A stretch of 18,066 nucleotides of DNA from Bacteroidota bacterium (GTDB lineage Bacteria; Bacteroidota; Bacteroidia; B-17B0; Aurantibacillaceae). The position numbers were made by a program, and so were the translations under genes. Below the pieces are notes generated by a model that saw only the letters and a list, made by a program, of their open reading frames with translations, did no database searches and had not been told where the DNA came from. Shown here piece after piece: positions 1 to 9,700 of this stretch. Numbering within the stretch: the first letter of the stretch is position 1; every line of letters starts with the position of its first letter. The DNA is taken from positions 1-18,066 of the forward strand of contig JADJFB010000022.1 in assembly GCA_016708845.1 (NCBI GenBank), written 5' to 3'.

Positions 1-83
1 TTTTTGGGAGAGAAGTATCATTTGGTGTATAAATAATTAATATAACAAGAATGCATCCCAATTTTCGTACCTCGCTTAAACAC

Positions 84-91
84 TACCTTTG
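84..91 (+). promoter_or_regulatory. Bacteroidetes-type -7 promoter box
   Basis: TACCTTTG matches the Bacteroidetes -7 consensus TANNTTTG and lies 51 bases before the ATG of the S41 peptidase. A T-rich stretch at 62-65 is about the right distance upstream to be a weak -33 element. The match is seen directly; activity is inferred. Bases 1-83 hold no gene that I can recognise. Confidence 0.5.
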
Positions 92-142
92 CAGTAACTT
101 TTATTAGTATATGAATTATACAAAAAGTCTAAAACCTCTTTT

Positions 143-2174
143 ATGAAAAACACAATCTCTACATTTTTAATTCTATTTGTTTCCATATCTGCTTACTGCC
201 AAAACCAGCAGTCTTCATCAAACCTAAATTTTGATTTTGAAAAATCCGAAAAAGGAAAGCCAGTTGGTTGGTCGAATTTTGGAGCAGATAACTACACCCT
301 TTCCCTTGATTCGACCCATGCAAAAAGTGAAAATATTTGCTGTAATTGAATTAAATAAAGGCACTAAATCCGATTATAAAGCTTGGGAATTTAAAATACC
401 AAATAATTATGCTGGCAAAAAAATTACACTCAGCGGTTATATTAAAACTGAAAACGTAACGGATGGTTTTGCTGGTTTATGGATGAGAATTGATCCCTCT
501 ATTGGTTTTGATAATATGCAGAAACGAGGAATAAAAGGCACAACTGATTGGACAGAGTATGAAATAACACTGGCTATGAATCCTGAAAAAACAAAACAAA
601 TAGTAGTTGGTGGATTACTAGTGGGACAAGGAAAAGTATATTTTGATAATTTTAAAGTTACGGTTGACGGAAAAGACATTAAAGACCTACAACCATTTGA
701 AAGAAAAATAGGAGCTGCTGAAAAAGACAAAGAATTTGATAAAGGCTCAGGAATTACCTCAATTACAGCTGATAAAACTCAAATTGATAATTTAAAAAGC
801 CTCGGTTTAATTTGGGGTTTTATAAAATATTATCATCCTAATGTTGCTAAAGGTGATTTTAATATGGATTACGAATTGTTTAGAATTTTACCAAAAGTAC
901 TGAGTGCTGAAACAAAAAAAACAAGAGATGATATTTTAGTTGCATGGATAAATGGTTTGGGTAGTTTCACTGAAGGGAAAGAGCCCAAACTCGATCCAAC
1001 AGACATAAAATTAATGCCTGATGTAGAGTGGATAAAAACATCTAATTTTTCAAATGAACTAAGTGCTTTACTTATAAAAATAAAAACAGCCGAGAGACCT
1101 TCAGATCATTACTATATTGACTTTTATCCAGTGTTGGTAATCCTGAATTCAAAAATGGAAATTCTTATTCATCCATGAAATATCCCGACGCAGGTTTTAG
1201 ATTATTGGCAATATATCGTTATTGGAATATGATTCAATACTTCTTCCCATATAAAATTTGATAGAAGAAGATTGGAAGAATGTGTTAGAGTTTATACCAA
1301 AATTTATAAATGCAACTAACGAAACAGATTATACGCTAGCCGCTTTAGAAATTATTGGAAGAATTCATGATACACATGCCAATATTTATGGTGACAATAA
1401 AGCTTTAAATGATTATTTAGGAATTAATTATTCGGCAGTGGAAGTTACTTTTATTGAAAACAAAGCCGTTGTAACTGGATACTATAACGAACCATTTGGA
1501 AAAGCATGAAAAAGGAAAATAAAAACATAAAAACATTTTCAAAAAACGAGATTAATCTTTACTCAAAAATTCAAAGTAAAGACACTTGTTTCAAATTCAT
1601 CAATAAAGATATTGCTTATATCAATCATGGCGCGCTTAAAACAAAATACCTTTCTAAAATTGCTAAAGAAATGGAAAACACAAAAGGTTTAATAATTGAC
1701 GACAGAAATTACCCTTCAGATTTTGTTATTTATGATTTAAGTAATTATTTAATGCCCAAAGCACTCCTTATGTCAAATTCACTTGTAGCAAAGAAACACC
1801 AGGTCTTTTACTTTTGGCAAGTCTATAAACGTTGGCAAGAAAATAAATCGTACTATAAAGGCAAAGTAATTATTTTGGTAAATGAAATTTCACAAAGTTC
1901 TGCTGAGTTTCATGCAATGGCATACAGAGTTTCACCCAAATGCAACCGTTATTGGTTCAACAACGGCAGGCGCTGATGGCAATGTATCGAAATTAAACAT
2001 ACCCGAGGATTGTGGTTCATGATTAGCGGCATTGGTGTTTACTATCCTGATGGAAAAGAAACTCAAAGAATTGGGATTGTTCCTAACATCGAAGTTAAAC
2101 CAACCATCAATAGCATAAAAGCAGGAAAAGATGAATTGATGGAAAAAGCAATTGAAATTATCAATAAACCTTAG
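143..2174 (+). CDS. Secreted S41-family (C-terminal processing-like) serine peptidase, frame-broken
   Basis: The likely product is an exported S41-family serine peptidase, acting in the periplasm or on the cell surface. It starts with a signal peptide (MKNTISTFLILFVSISAYCQ). Next comes a beta-rich region at about 240-700, resembling a carbohydrate-binding or jelly-roll domain. A helical region follows (GLIWGFIKYYHPNVAKGDF near 810-860, then AIYRYWNMIQYFFPYK near 1208-1257), of the sort found before the catalytic core in Bacteroidota S41 proteins. The core has NEISQSSAEF at about 1880-1910, which carries the probable nucleophilic serine, then GSTTAGADGNV near 1955-1985. The product ends in KAIEIINKP followed by TAG. 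The frame changes near 340, 1140, 1258, 1505, 1785-1850, 1940 and 2015. At 1505 the PDZ-like stretch expected after NEPFGKA is missing: the text jumps to the segment just before the core, so probably some 60 residues are lost. Family assignment is secure; substrate is unknown. Confidence 0.8.
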
Positions 2175-2232
2175 TGAAATTTTAAAGTCGTTTTTTTTGA
2201 TATTTATCAATTTATAAACCTCTTCTATCATT

Positions 2233-2240
2233 TACATTTG
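2233..2240 (+). promoter_or_regulatory. Bacteroidetes-type -7 promoter box
   Basis: TACATTTG fits TANNTTTG and ends 20 bases before the ATG at 2261. This suggests that the small membrane protein has its own promoter and is not simply read through from the peptidase gene 86 bases upstream. No strong -33 element is visible. Confidence 0.4.
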
Positions 2241-2260
2241 TTATCAAAATCATTTGTAAC

Positions 2261-2644
2261 ATGAAAGCAAAAATATTAAACGCTCTATTACTTGTTACTT
2301 CTCTATTTGGATATTTAGAATGGGGAGGAAACAATCATTTATTCTTATTTCAGGCGGAAGGCGAAATATTCTCAAAACTTATAAGTGATCCAAAATCAGT
2401 TATTCATCCTTTTATACTGCTGCCAATTATTGGTCAAGCATTATTATTGATAACATTGTTGCAAAAAACACCTCACTAATTAATAAGCTATATTTCCATA
2501 GGTAGTTTAGGTGTATTATTAGCTTTTATGTTGATTGTAGGAATAATGAGTTTAAATTTAAAAATCATTGTCTCTACTATTCCTTTTTTAGTAACAGTCG
2601 TTTATACAGTAATGTATTATAAAAAACTGAGTACTACTCAATAA
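2261..2644 (+). CDS. Small integral membrane protein with an in-frame stop
   Basis: Read through one in-frame TAA at 2477-2479, this encodes about 127 residues with four likely membrane segments: ILNALLLVTSLFGYLEW, FILLPIIGQALLLITLL, ISIGSLGVLLAFMLIVGIM and IIVSTIPFLVTVVYTVMYY. The two halves are in the same frame, and the region between them reads KTPH-stop-LISYISIG. The TAA is therefore either a genuine nonsense mutation or the product of paired sequencing errors. I do not recognise a named family. The length and the four hydrophobic segments suggest a small Bacteroidota membrane protein of unknown function. The 3' end overlaps the end of the convergent SBBP-repeat gene by 11 bases. Confidence 0.6.
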
Positions 2645-4138
2645 TTATTTTTTGAGAATATGTTTGAGCTTTCAGTTTAAATTGAATTACATAAACGCCC
2701 TTTGCTTGAGCAGATAAATCAATCGTATTTTGGAAAGATGCATTTGAATATACTTTGGCTCCGAGTACATTATAAACTTCAACTTCAGCATTTTCTAATT
2801 CATCGCTTATGGTAAAAATTCCTGTAGAAGATGGATTTGGAAATATGACCACATTTTCATTTAAGCTATGCCATGCTTCGTTAATGCCAGTTGTAGCATC
2901 TAGTTTTGCATAAAACACATCATCGCCACAGCCTTTAAAAACATTACTCGTGCCAAAACTAACCGAACTACTATTAAACATTCCCCCAAATGAATTACAC
3001 TTGAGGTATTAGAATTTGCTATCCCATTCCCTACTTCCTCGCTGTAACTTCCAGCTTGCAAAGCCCAGGGTGAATTACCTGTGTTATCAAAACTTGCTAC
3101 AAACATATCTTTAGTTCCTGCGGCACTATTAGTTAATGTATTAGTACCAAAAGTAATGCTTGAACTAATAAAAGAACCTGAAATAAATGCGTTTCCAGAC
3201 GCGTCAACACAAACATTTAGCTTTCATCAGCGTCGGCACCGCCGCTTGCTTTTGACCAATTAGCTATACTGTTGAAGAATAACTTGCAAAAAAACATCAG
3301 ATGTTCCAGCGCTTGCATTCGTTAATGCTGGCAAACTGCCAAAGTTTATACTAGCACTTGTAAAAACTACCGGTTAAGTAAATATTATTTCCCGAAACAG
3401 CGATGGCATTTCCCATTTCATCATAAATACCACCTACTTTAGTTGACTACAATGCAGTTCCTGAAGGGTCGTATTTAGCTAGGAACAAATCGTAAGTTCC
3501 ACACTTGCATTGGTAAGCGCACTGTTCCAAAATTAACAGATGAGCTTGAAAAGCTACCTAAAACATAGGTGTTTCCAGATGCATCATTTCGCATGCTCTG
3601 GCGCCATCTGCAGCGGTTCCTCCAATAGTTTTGGCCCAAGAGTAGATCCACTGGCATCATATTTAACTATAAAAATATCAGTGGTTGCAGAACCTGCATT
3701 AGTTAAATTACCGGTTCCAAAATTAATGGTTGCACTCGTGTACCAACCAGTTAAAAAAACATTAGAGTTAGCATCACAACTTACAGCATAACCGCGATCA
3801 TTTCCACTTCCACCCGCACTTTTACCCAAATTAAATTCCGGCGCCTCCAAAAGTTTTTGCCCAAACAACAGTCCCTGTTGGATATATCTTCACTAAAAAT
3901 ATATCCGAAGTGCCGGAAAAGCTATTTAGTAATGAAAACGTTCCAAAATTGATGTACGAAGAAGTGTATGAACCTGTTATATAGCTGTTGCCAGATGCAT
4001 CCACTGCTACTGCCGATACAGATTCGTTTACCGTTATAGCCCGCTGAAAAAGCTGATTGCCAAGTAGCATTGTGCAACTAAAGATGAAAATCCAAATAAA
4101 ATAAAAACAGCGATAAACTTAAAGTAGATTTTTTTCAT
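2634..4138 (-). CDS. Secreted SBBP beta-propeller-repeat protein with type A T9SS sorting domain
   Basis: About 500 residues when frames are joined. The start at 4138 gives a good signal peptide (KFIAVFILFGFSSLVAQ). The body is six units of roughly 63-70 residues with the pattern DASGN-Y-TGSYTS--INFGT---LTNAG--TDIFIVKYD--G---WAK--GG, which is the SBBP beta-propeller repeat. The last about 80 residues form a T9SS type A sorting domain: VVIFPNPSSTGIFTI, EVYNVLGAKVY, then GVYVIQFKLKAQTYSQKIIIE at the very C-terminus. The product should cross the outer membrane by T9SS and be released or fixed to the surface, with sorting-domain removal. Frame shifts occur near 4085, 3850, 3620, 3480, 3390, 3260 and 2985. 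Function beyond a surface or extracellular propeller is unknown. Confidence 0.8.
2880..4080 (-). repeat. Six tandem SBBP propeller repeats (coding)
   Basis: The coding-strand motif for INFGT recurs; on the plus strand it appears as variants of TTCCAAAATTAA near 2948, 3150, 3338, 3522, 3716 and 3940. The spacing is about 185-225 bases, or one propeller blade-like unit each. Six units could make a closed propeller. The tandem similarity is at protein level with diverged DNA. Confidence 0.7.
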
Positions 4139-4140
4139 AT

Positions 4141-4225
4141 GTAGATATTTATTGTTTTTTTTATTGTCATATGGTATACGCCATGTATCTTCATTAGTGT
4201 TTGTGCGTTTCGGCTCATGGCTATT
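4141..4225 (-). promoter_or_regulatory. Leader upstream of the SBBP gene, copy A of a diverged direct repeat
   Basis: Minus-strand bases upstream of the ATG at 4138 share an ordered set of words with 4640-4690 upstream of the small lipoprotein: GCCATG, CACAAACAC, AATGAAGAT, GCGTAT, then ATGACAA and AACAAT. This may be a shared promoter or leader, or a duplicated gene start. Bases 4226-4261 hold nothing I can recognise. Confidence 0.35.
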
Positions 4226-4261
4226 TCATAGAATTATTTTTATAATTTAAAGATAAGAAAT

Positions 4262-4615
4262 TTATTGAAGCTTAATATCAACCGCCAGTTTCTCTTTTTT
4301 GCTATTTACTGTTACACCATAACCGGCAGTTGTATACGTAAATCCATGTTCGTCGGTAAATTCGGCAGAGATAAAATAGTCTCCTTTTCTTAACCCATCA
4401 AAGTGGTAAGCCCCTGTTTTGTCAACAGCAACACTTTGATCAAAAGATGAAGTAGCATTTTTGTTCCATATGCAATATGTACTATAGCGGTGCTTGCATT
4501 TTCGAAAGAAGAGCTTGCGCCATTTTTATAGGTTACCGAGCCGTAAATCGTTTTTTTTGCCTCCAATTCCTGCTTCCTTTTTACATGCTGGCAACACTAA
4601 CACAACTAAAACCAT
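4262..4615 (-). CDS. Small lipoprotein with carboxypeptidase-regulatory-like fold
   Basis: From the ATG at 4615 the product starts MVLVVLVLPACKKEAG, with a lipobox (LPAC) followed by lysines, so it is probably an outer-membrane-anchored lipoprotein. The mature part, about 100 residues, reads as one small beta-sandwich: TIYGSVTYKNGASSSFENAS, then DKTGAYHFDGLRKGDYFISA, then GYGVTVNSKKEKLAVDIKLQ. The pattern G-Y-F-GL--GDY is typical of carboxypeptidase-regulatory-like or SdrD-B-like domains. Shifts lie near 4548 (a run of eight T on the plus strand) and near 4470. From this ATG the signal peptide has no positive charge before the hydrophobic core. The true start may be ATG at 4649 or 4661, joined through one more indel, giving a basic N-region (INRNNF). 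It lies between the YceI-like and SBBP genes and may be co-transcribed with them. Role unknown. Confidence 0.6.
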
Positions 4616-4639
4616 AAAATTGTTTCTATTAATAATTGT

Positions 4640-4690
4640 TTGTTGTCATACGCATCTTCATTGTGCTTGTGTTTTGCATGGCATTCACCC
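4640..4690 (-). promoter_or_regulatory. Leader upstream of the small lipoprotein, copy B of the diverged repeat
   Basis: Copy B contains GCCATG, CACAAGCAC, AATGAAGAT, GCGTAT, ATGACAA and AACAAT in the same order as copy A, with shorter spacing. It overlaps the last codons of the YceI-like gene. ATG codons inside it (4661, 4649) are candidate true starts for the lipoprotein. Confidence 0.35.
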
Positions 4691-5489
4691 AGGGGGGTTA
4701 AATTGAAGATTCAAAGTAAAATTCATTTCATCGGCAATGTTGGTTGTCCACTCACCATATGTTTTATTATTAGCAGCTATACTATTGCCAGGTAAATCAA
4801 TTAATGCAGGTACAGGTACATACTTAATGCTTGCATTTACATCCATGTGGTTTGATCGCAAAAAAAAGAAAAATGCCCTGTAAACGATGCTCTGTATTTA
4901 TCATTTATAAAATCGCCATCTGTATCAAAATCAGATGTGCCATTATAATTAAAATACAAATTAACAGGCTTAGAAATTGGCGTTCCATCAGGAAAACCAC
5001 TAGGCGAACGGTAACGGTTAAAATAAAAATTACCGATAGCCACATAACCCGTTCCTGATTTTACAACAGATGTGCTGCGAAACCAAGCAGTATCAGTTGC
5101 AGGATTTACAATGGTTTTAAGTGTATCTAAATAGGTAACACCCATATAATTGCGAATACATTTTCCTACTGCATCGCGTAATGGTTCTCCAGAATCTACA
5201 GAAGATAAAGTAACCCAAGCGTTAATTTTACAGTTAGAAAGATTAGCCTCGTCAAATATAAATTTAGGAGAAAACCATAATTATTGAAACGACCCGTTAA
5301 TTTACCAACGGAGTAATCTAAGTAATTAGATTCCCAACACACACTGCCGTGTGGTTTATCGAGTGTCCATAATACATCTACTAACCCATTTCCAGCAACT
5401 GGAGTTCCGGCAAGCTCGGTAACAACATCCTTTTTTTTGCAGGCGGTAAGAGAAATGACTAACACCAAAAGCAATAGAATTTTCTTCAT
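4685..5489 (-). CDS. YceI-like lipoprotein
   Basis: About 265 residues. The N-terminus MKKILLLLVLVISLTACKKK has a textbook lipobox (SLTAC). The mature protein has YceI-like order: VLWTLDKPHGSVCWESNYLD, then GKLTGRFNNYGFSPKF, then VTLSSVDSGEPLRDAVGK and a late FTGHFSFF strand. Family members are lipocalin-like barrels that bind polyisoprenoid lipids. A DFDTDGDFINDKY segment might add a calcium site, which is unusual for YceI. The protein ends NLQFNPPG. Shifts lie near 5277 and 4848. The ligand is unknown, and divergence from canonical YceI is considerable, so the family call is likely but not certain. Confidence 0.65.
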
Positions 5490-5608
5490 CTTATCTTTTT
5501 TTTAAGAGTAAATATATAAAATTATGAGGAAGAAAGAAAGCCAGGTGAGCCACTCCGCATTATTTACAATAGAAATTTATTCGACTATTGGGAAGCTAAT
5601 ACGATAAA
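5490..5608 (-). promoter_or_regulatory. Intergenic region carrying the probable YceI-like gene promoter
   Basis: These 119 bases separate the GlmU stop from the next ATG. On the minus strand an AT-rich box (TATATTTA) lies about 30 bases before the ATG and partly resembles TANNTTTG. No convincing GlmU terminator hairpin was found. The gap is far longer than those inside the upstream gene pairs, which suggests a new transcription unit begins here. Confidence 0.25.
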
Positions 5609-6778
5609 CTATCTCGTCGCTTCTGTATTTTTAAATACCTTTTCTAAAATATCTTTCTCAACGGCATCCACCGTTAAGTTACGTCGGGCATAAACTCGGT
5701 TGGCAGTCTCAATCATTTTATCAAATTTGTATTCTTCCATACCATCAGCTCCACCCCAACTAAAACTTGGGATGTGCGTTGGAGGAAAACCACCACCAAA
5801 AATATTTGCCCCTACTCCTACAACTGTTCCTGTATTAAACATGGTATTAATGCCGCACTTACTATGGTCGCCCATAATTAAACCACAAAACTGTAAACCA
5901 GTGTCTATCATTTTATCTTGTGAGTAGTTATATAACTTTACGTTACCGTAATTGTTTTTAAATTAGAGTTATTGGTATCAGCACCTAAATTGCACCATTC
6001 TCCAATAACAGAGTTTCCTAAAAATCCATCATGTCCTTTATTGCTATAAGCAAAAATAACAGAGTTGTTCACTCTCCTCTAACTTTACTATGAGGCCAAC
6101 AGTAGTTGGTCCGTAAATTTTAGTACTTAATTTTAAAGCTGCATGTTCGCCTAAGCTAAATGGTCCGCGAACTACAGAGCCTTCCATAATTTCGGCATCT
6201 TTAGCAAGATAGATGGGGCCAGCATTTGTATTTAAAATTGTAGCTTCAACAACAGCACCTTCTTCTAAAAATATTTGTTTTGTATCTCCAATAACCGTAT
6301 TTGAAGTAGATAATGGTTGTGACGTTCTTCCTCTGGTAATTAAATCGAAATCAGCTTTAATGGCGTCACCATTTTTAGAGAAGATATCCCATACATTTTC
6401 TACAGAAGTATACATAGTGGAAGTTTCAACCGAACTTGTTAATGCTTCCGTAATATTTAATGGGAGGCCGTGTTACTTCTATAAGCAATTAATGTATTTC
6501 CTTTTTTTATGCCTGCATTAAATTCTAACTGATTGATTTGTGCTAACAGCTCAGGAGTAGGACAAATTTTGCCATTAATAAAAACAGCATTATTGGTATA
6601 ACTTGCTTTATATTTATGTTTTAAATAATCTTGAGTTTGAAAGGTTAACTTTCCATTTAAATAATGTTCCCATTTTTCGGTAATAGTTAAAATACCAATG
6701 CGAATTTCGCAACTGGTTTTGTAAAGTTAGTGGCAATAAGTTATGCCAAGTGTGATCATCAAATAAAATATAGTTCAT
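5609..6778 (-). CDS. Bacteroidetes-type GlmU (putative sugar nucleotidyltransferase with left-handed beta-helix)
   Basis: About 390 residues. It matches the alternative bacterial GlmU family of Bacteroidota, thought to make UDP-N-acetylglucosamine in the cytoplasm by combining uridylyltransferase and acetyltransferase activities. The N-terminus MNYILFDDHTWHNLLPLTLT followed by RIGILTITEKWEHYL is the family signature; the classical GlmU LAAGxGTRM loop is absent, as is normal there. The C-terminal half is hexapeptide-repeat beta-helix: NTNAGPIYLAKDAEIMEGSV, then GDHSKCGINTMFNTGTVVG, then FPPTHIPSFSWGG. The start at 6778 is one base after the TAA of the upstream gene, so translation may be coupled. 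Shifts lie near 5955, 6070, 6460 and 6720. Since this gene should be essential, its breaks argue for sequencing error. Family confident; the exact enzyme activity is inferred. Confidence 0.8.
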
Positions 6779-6779
6779 A

Positions 6780-9700
6780 TTAGCGAGGTCTTCGTGGTGT
6801 ATTTGCTGGTGTTGGTTTTGAGTACTGTCTGGTATCTCCTGTAGTTATTATTTTTAATTGAATGGTACGTGGTTTTACTGGATTAACAATTACAGAATCT
6901 GCTTTTACTGGGCATGCTCCTTGTGTATCTCCATGACCCAAATGTAAGGATAACATATTTATAGGTATTGTTCTAGTTACTGGATCAGCACCAGGCACTT
7001 TATGACAAACAACAACTGTTTGGTTTGTATTATTTGTACCAGTTATTAAGCCAGCAGTTGTTGTACCTACAGCGGTTGTTGTAGTTGTATCGGAAGTAGA
7101 AGCTGATTCTTTATAAAAGATTAACTCCGTTTTACTATCAGTTCCATCGGCATTCGTAGCTTTTACTAATAACGTATTATTACCACTTACTAAATTTGCT
7201 ACAAATGAGCCTGCAGTGTTTGCAAACGTAAATGGTGTAATCGCTGTGCCATTTAAAACTACTTGAACTTGATTTTGAGTTACATTTGTTGCTTTAAAGG
7301 AGAAACTAAATTGTTTTACTAAGCAGCCGTTGGTGTGCCGGTAGGTGACAAAATAGTAACTACCGGAGGTTTGGTATAGCCTTTGGTTTATAAGTTACAA
7401 TTGCCGTTTTAACATCATTACCATCTTGATTCGTGGCCGTAATTTCTAAACTGTTTGCACCTATATTTAATACGGCATATCAAAGTAAGTCCATCAAAGT
7501 AAAATTCGTTATACCATGCCATTAGCTTTGCAACAATACCAGTTGGCTTAGCACATTAACTATAGTTGCTAAATAATTATAATTGGTAGTTTGACTACTG
7601 CTATTAGCATTTACTGGGGCAAAAATGGTAATAAGCGGCGGATTTTAATTTAATTTTTGGAGTATATTTAACTGCAATTTACTTACTATCATTTCCAAAC
7701 TGATTTGTACCTTTCACTATTAAAGTATTGTTTCCAACCATTAAGGTTGCTAAAAACTAGCTCTTTGGAATTCATCATAATGAAATTATTTTGTACCACT
7801 CCATTAAATGTCACTTCTATATCTGCACTTTGAATTTACATTTAGCACTGATAACTAAAATTATAATTAGCTACGTTACTAGAATTTGTAAGTGATGCAG
7901 GGTTAATTAAATTTACAATTGGAAAACTGGTACTGCCTTAATTTTATAATTAACATTTGCTGATTTCGAATCCGTGCCATCTATATTGGTTGCGATTACT
8001 TCAAAGGTATATTACCTTGAACTAAAGTAGCCTTGAAAGTTACATTAAACCCATCATAACTATAATTAGTAACCACTACTCCATTATACTTCACAACAAT
8101 ACCAGCATTAGTTGGCATATTAGCAACAGTTGCTTTAAAGATATAATTACTATTTGATGTTGTAGCTTAGGTTAATGGATTTGTGATATTCAATAGGTGG
8201 AGTTTTTAACTCAACATGGCGTATAATTAACATAATAATTTTAATATCCGAACCATACTGATTTGTTCCTTTTACAGATAATGTATTATTACCGGGAATT
8301 AAATTTGTATTAAAAAACATTTCCTTAACTGTTGTATTATAATTAAAATTAGTTTGAGCCACTCCATTAAATAACACTTCAATATCTGATTTTTTGTGAC
8401 ATTTAATAACTCTAATTTGAAATTATAATTCGCATCACTGAAGCGTTAATAGTAGTAGCTGGGTTAATTAAGCTAACAACTGGCGAAATACCTGCTGTTT
8501 TTAATTCTCTATAAACAATACTTGTTGTTTTTGTATCTGAACCACACGTATTATTTGCAGTGATGCTAATCGCATTTGAACTAGGATTTAAATTAGCTAC
8601 AAACGCAACTAGTTTTGTAGTACTATTGAATGCTTTAGGTGTACCATTAAAATATACTGCAATTTGGTTTTGGGCTGCTACATTTTAACACTTTTGCTTT
8701 TACTGTGTATGTTAAAGAAGAAACAACCGTTCCAGTTACATAGGATTTAAATAAGTAACCTAGGCTCAACAACTACTGCTGGTGGTTATATATAACCGTT
8801 GTTGTTTTAGTATCTGCCGCTGCTATTTGAAGCAGTTACATTTATTGTATTTGTACCTCCTATTAAGTTCGCATCAAACTCTAATTGTTTGGTTGCAAGA
8901 TTATAATTAAATGCAACGGCAATCCCATTTTGATAGACTGTAATTTGTTTTTGAGCAGTTACATTTAAAACTTGCCCTTTAACTGTATAATTTTGCACTG
9001 AAGAATAGAACCGGGTTGAGCAGGATTAATATAAGTTACAATTGGAGCATTAACAACTGCACTTGTTAGTATAAACCACATTTGTTGTTTTAGTATCAAC
9101 TCCGCCTGCATTACTAGCCGTAAATACCAAGCATTTGAGCCAGGATTTAAATTTGCTGTAAATGCAATTTGTTTGTAGTAGCATTATAAATAAATGGGGT
9201 TGTCATTCCGTTATAATAAACAGAAATCTGATTTTGAGCAGTTACATTTAATACTTGTGCTTGCACAGTATAATTTGAGTGGAAGAAACTGTTCCAGGCT
9301 GTGCAGGATTGACATATGTTATAATTGGAGGATTAACAATTGGTTTTGGCTGATCGTAAACAACCGTTGTTGATTTATTATCTTGCCCACCTGCATTAGT
9401 TGCAATAATTTGAATAGCATTACTACCATTATTTAATGTACTGTTATATTCTAAAATATGTGTTTGTGCATTAAAACTAAAGTTTGTATAAACAACTCCA
9501 TTAAATTTAAACTGAATTTGATTTGCAGAAGTAACATTTAAAATTTGTGCAGAAATTTTGTAAGGAGCTCCCTGTTACAACATGTCCGTTTACTGGCGGT
9601 GTAATAAAACTAATAACCGGTTTAGGGCTGTAACAGTTGGCTGGTATTTGTAACAACCGTATTAGTTGGCGGCGCTATTGCAGAGTTAGTAGGTGCAACA

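Noticed and set aside
437..730. 97-codon minus-strand open frame inside the S41 gene
   Set aside because: It is antisense to a well-supported peptidase domain and shows no recognisable protein features.
2477..2479. Stop-codon reassignment, suggested by the in-frame TAA in the membrane-protein gene
   Set aside because: TAA, TAG and TGA all act as expected ends of the better genes here; single-base errors explain the other breaks, so an alternative code is unnecessary.
4494..5058. Plus-strand open frames rich in Cys, Lys and Arg
   Set aside because: They are shadows of the two minus-strand lipoprotein genes, whose lipoboxes and domains are evident.
5520..5608. GlmU terminator or small RNA in the gap
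   Set aside because: Only short imperfect inverted repeats were seen, with no stable stem followed by a T-run on the minus strand.
7115..9620. Possible CRISPR array or non-coding satellite
   Set aside because: Units are about 282 bp, diverged, and encode a consistent Ig-like pattern; there are no short identical repeats with unique spacers and no cas genes.
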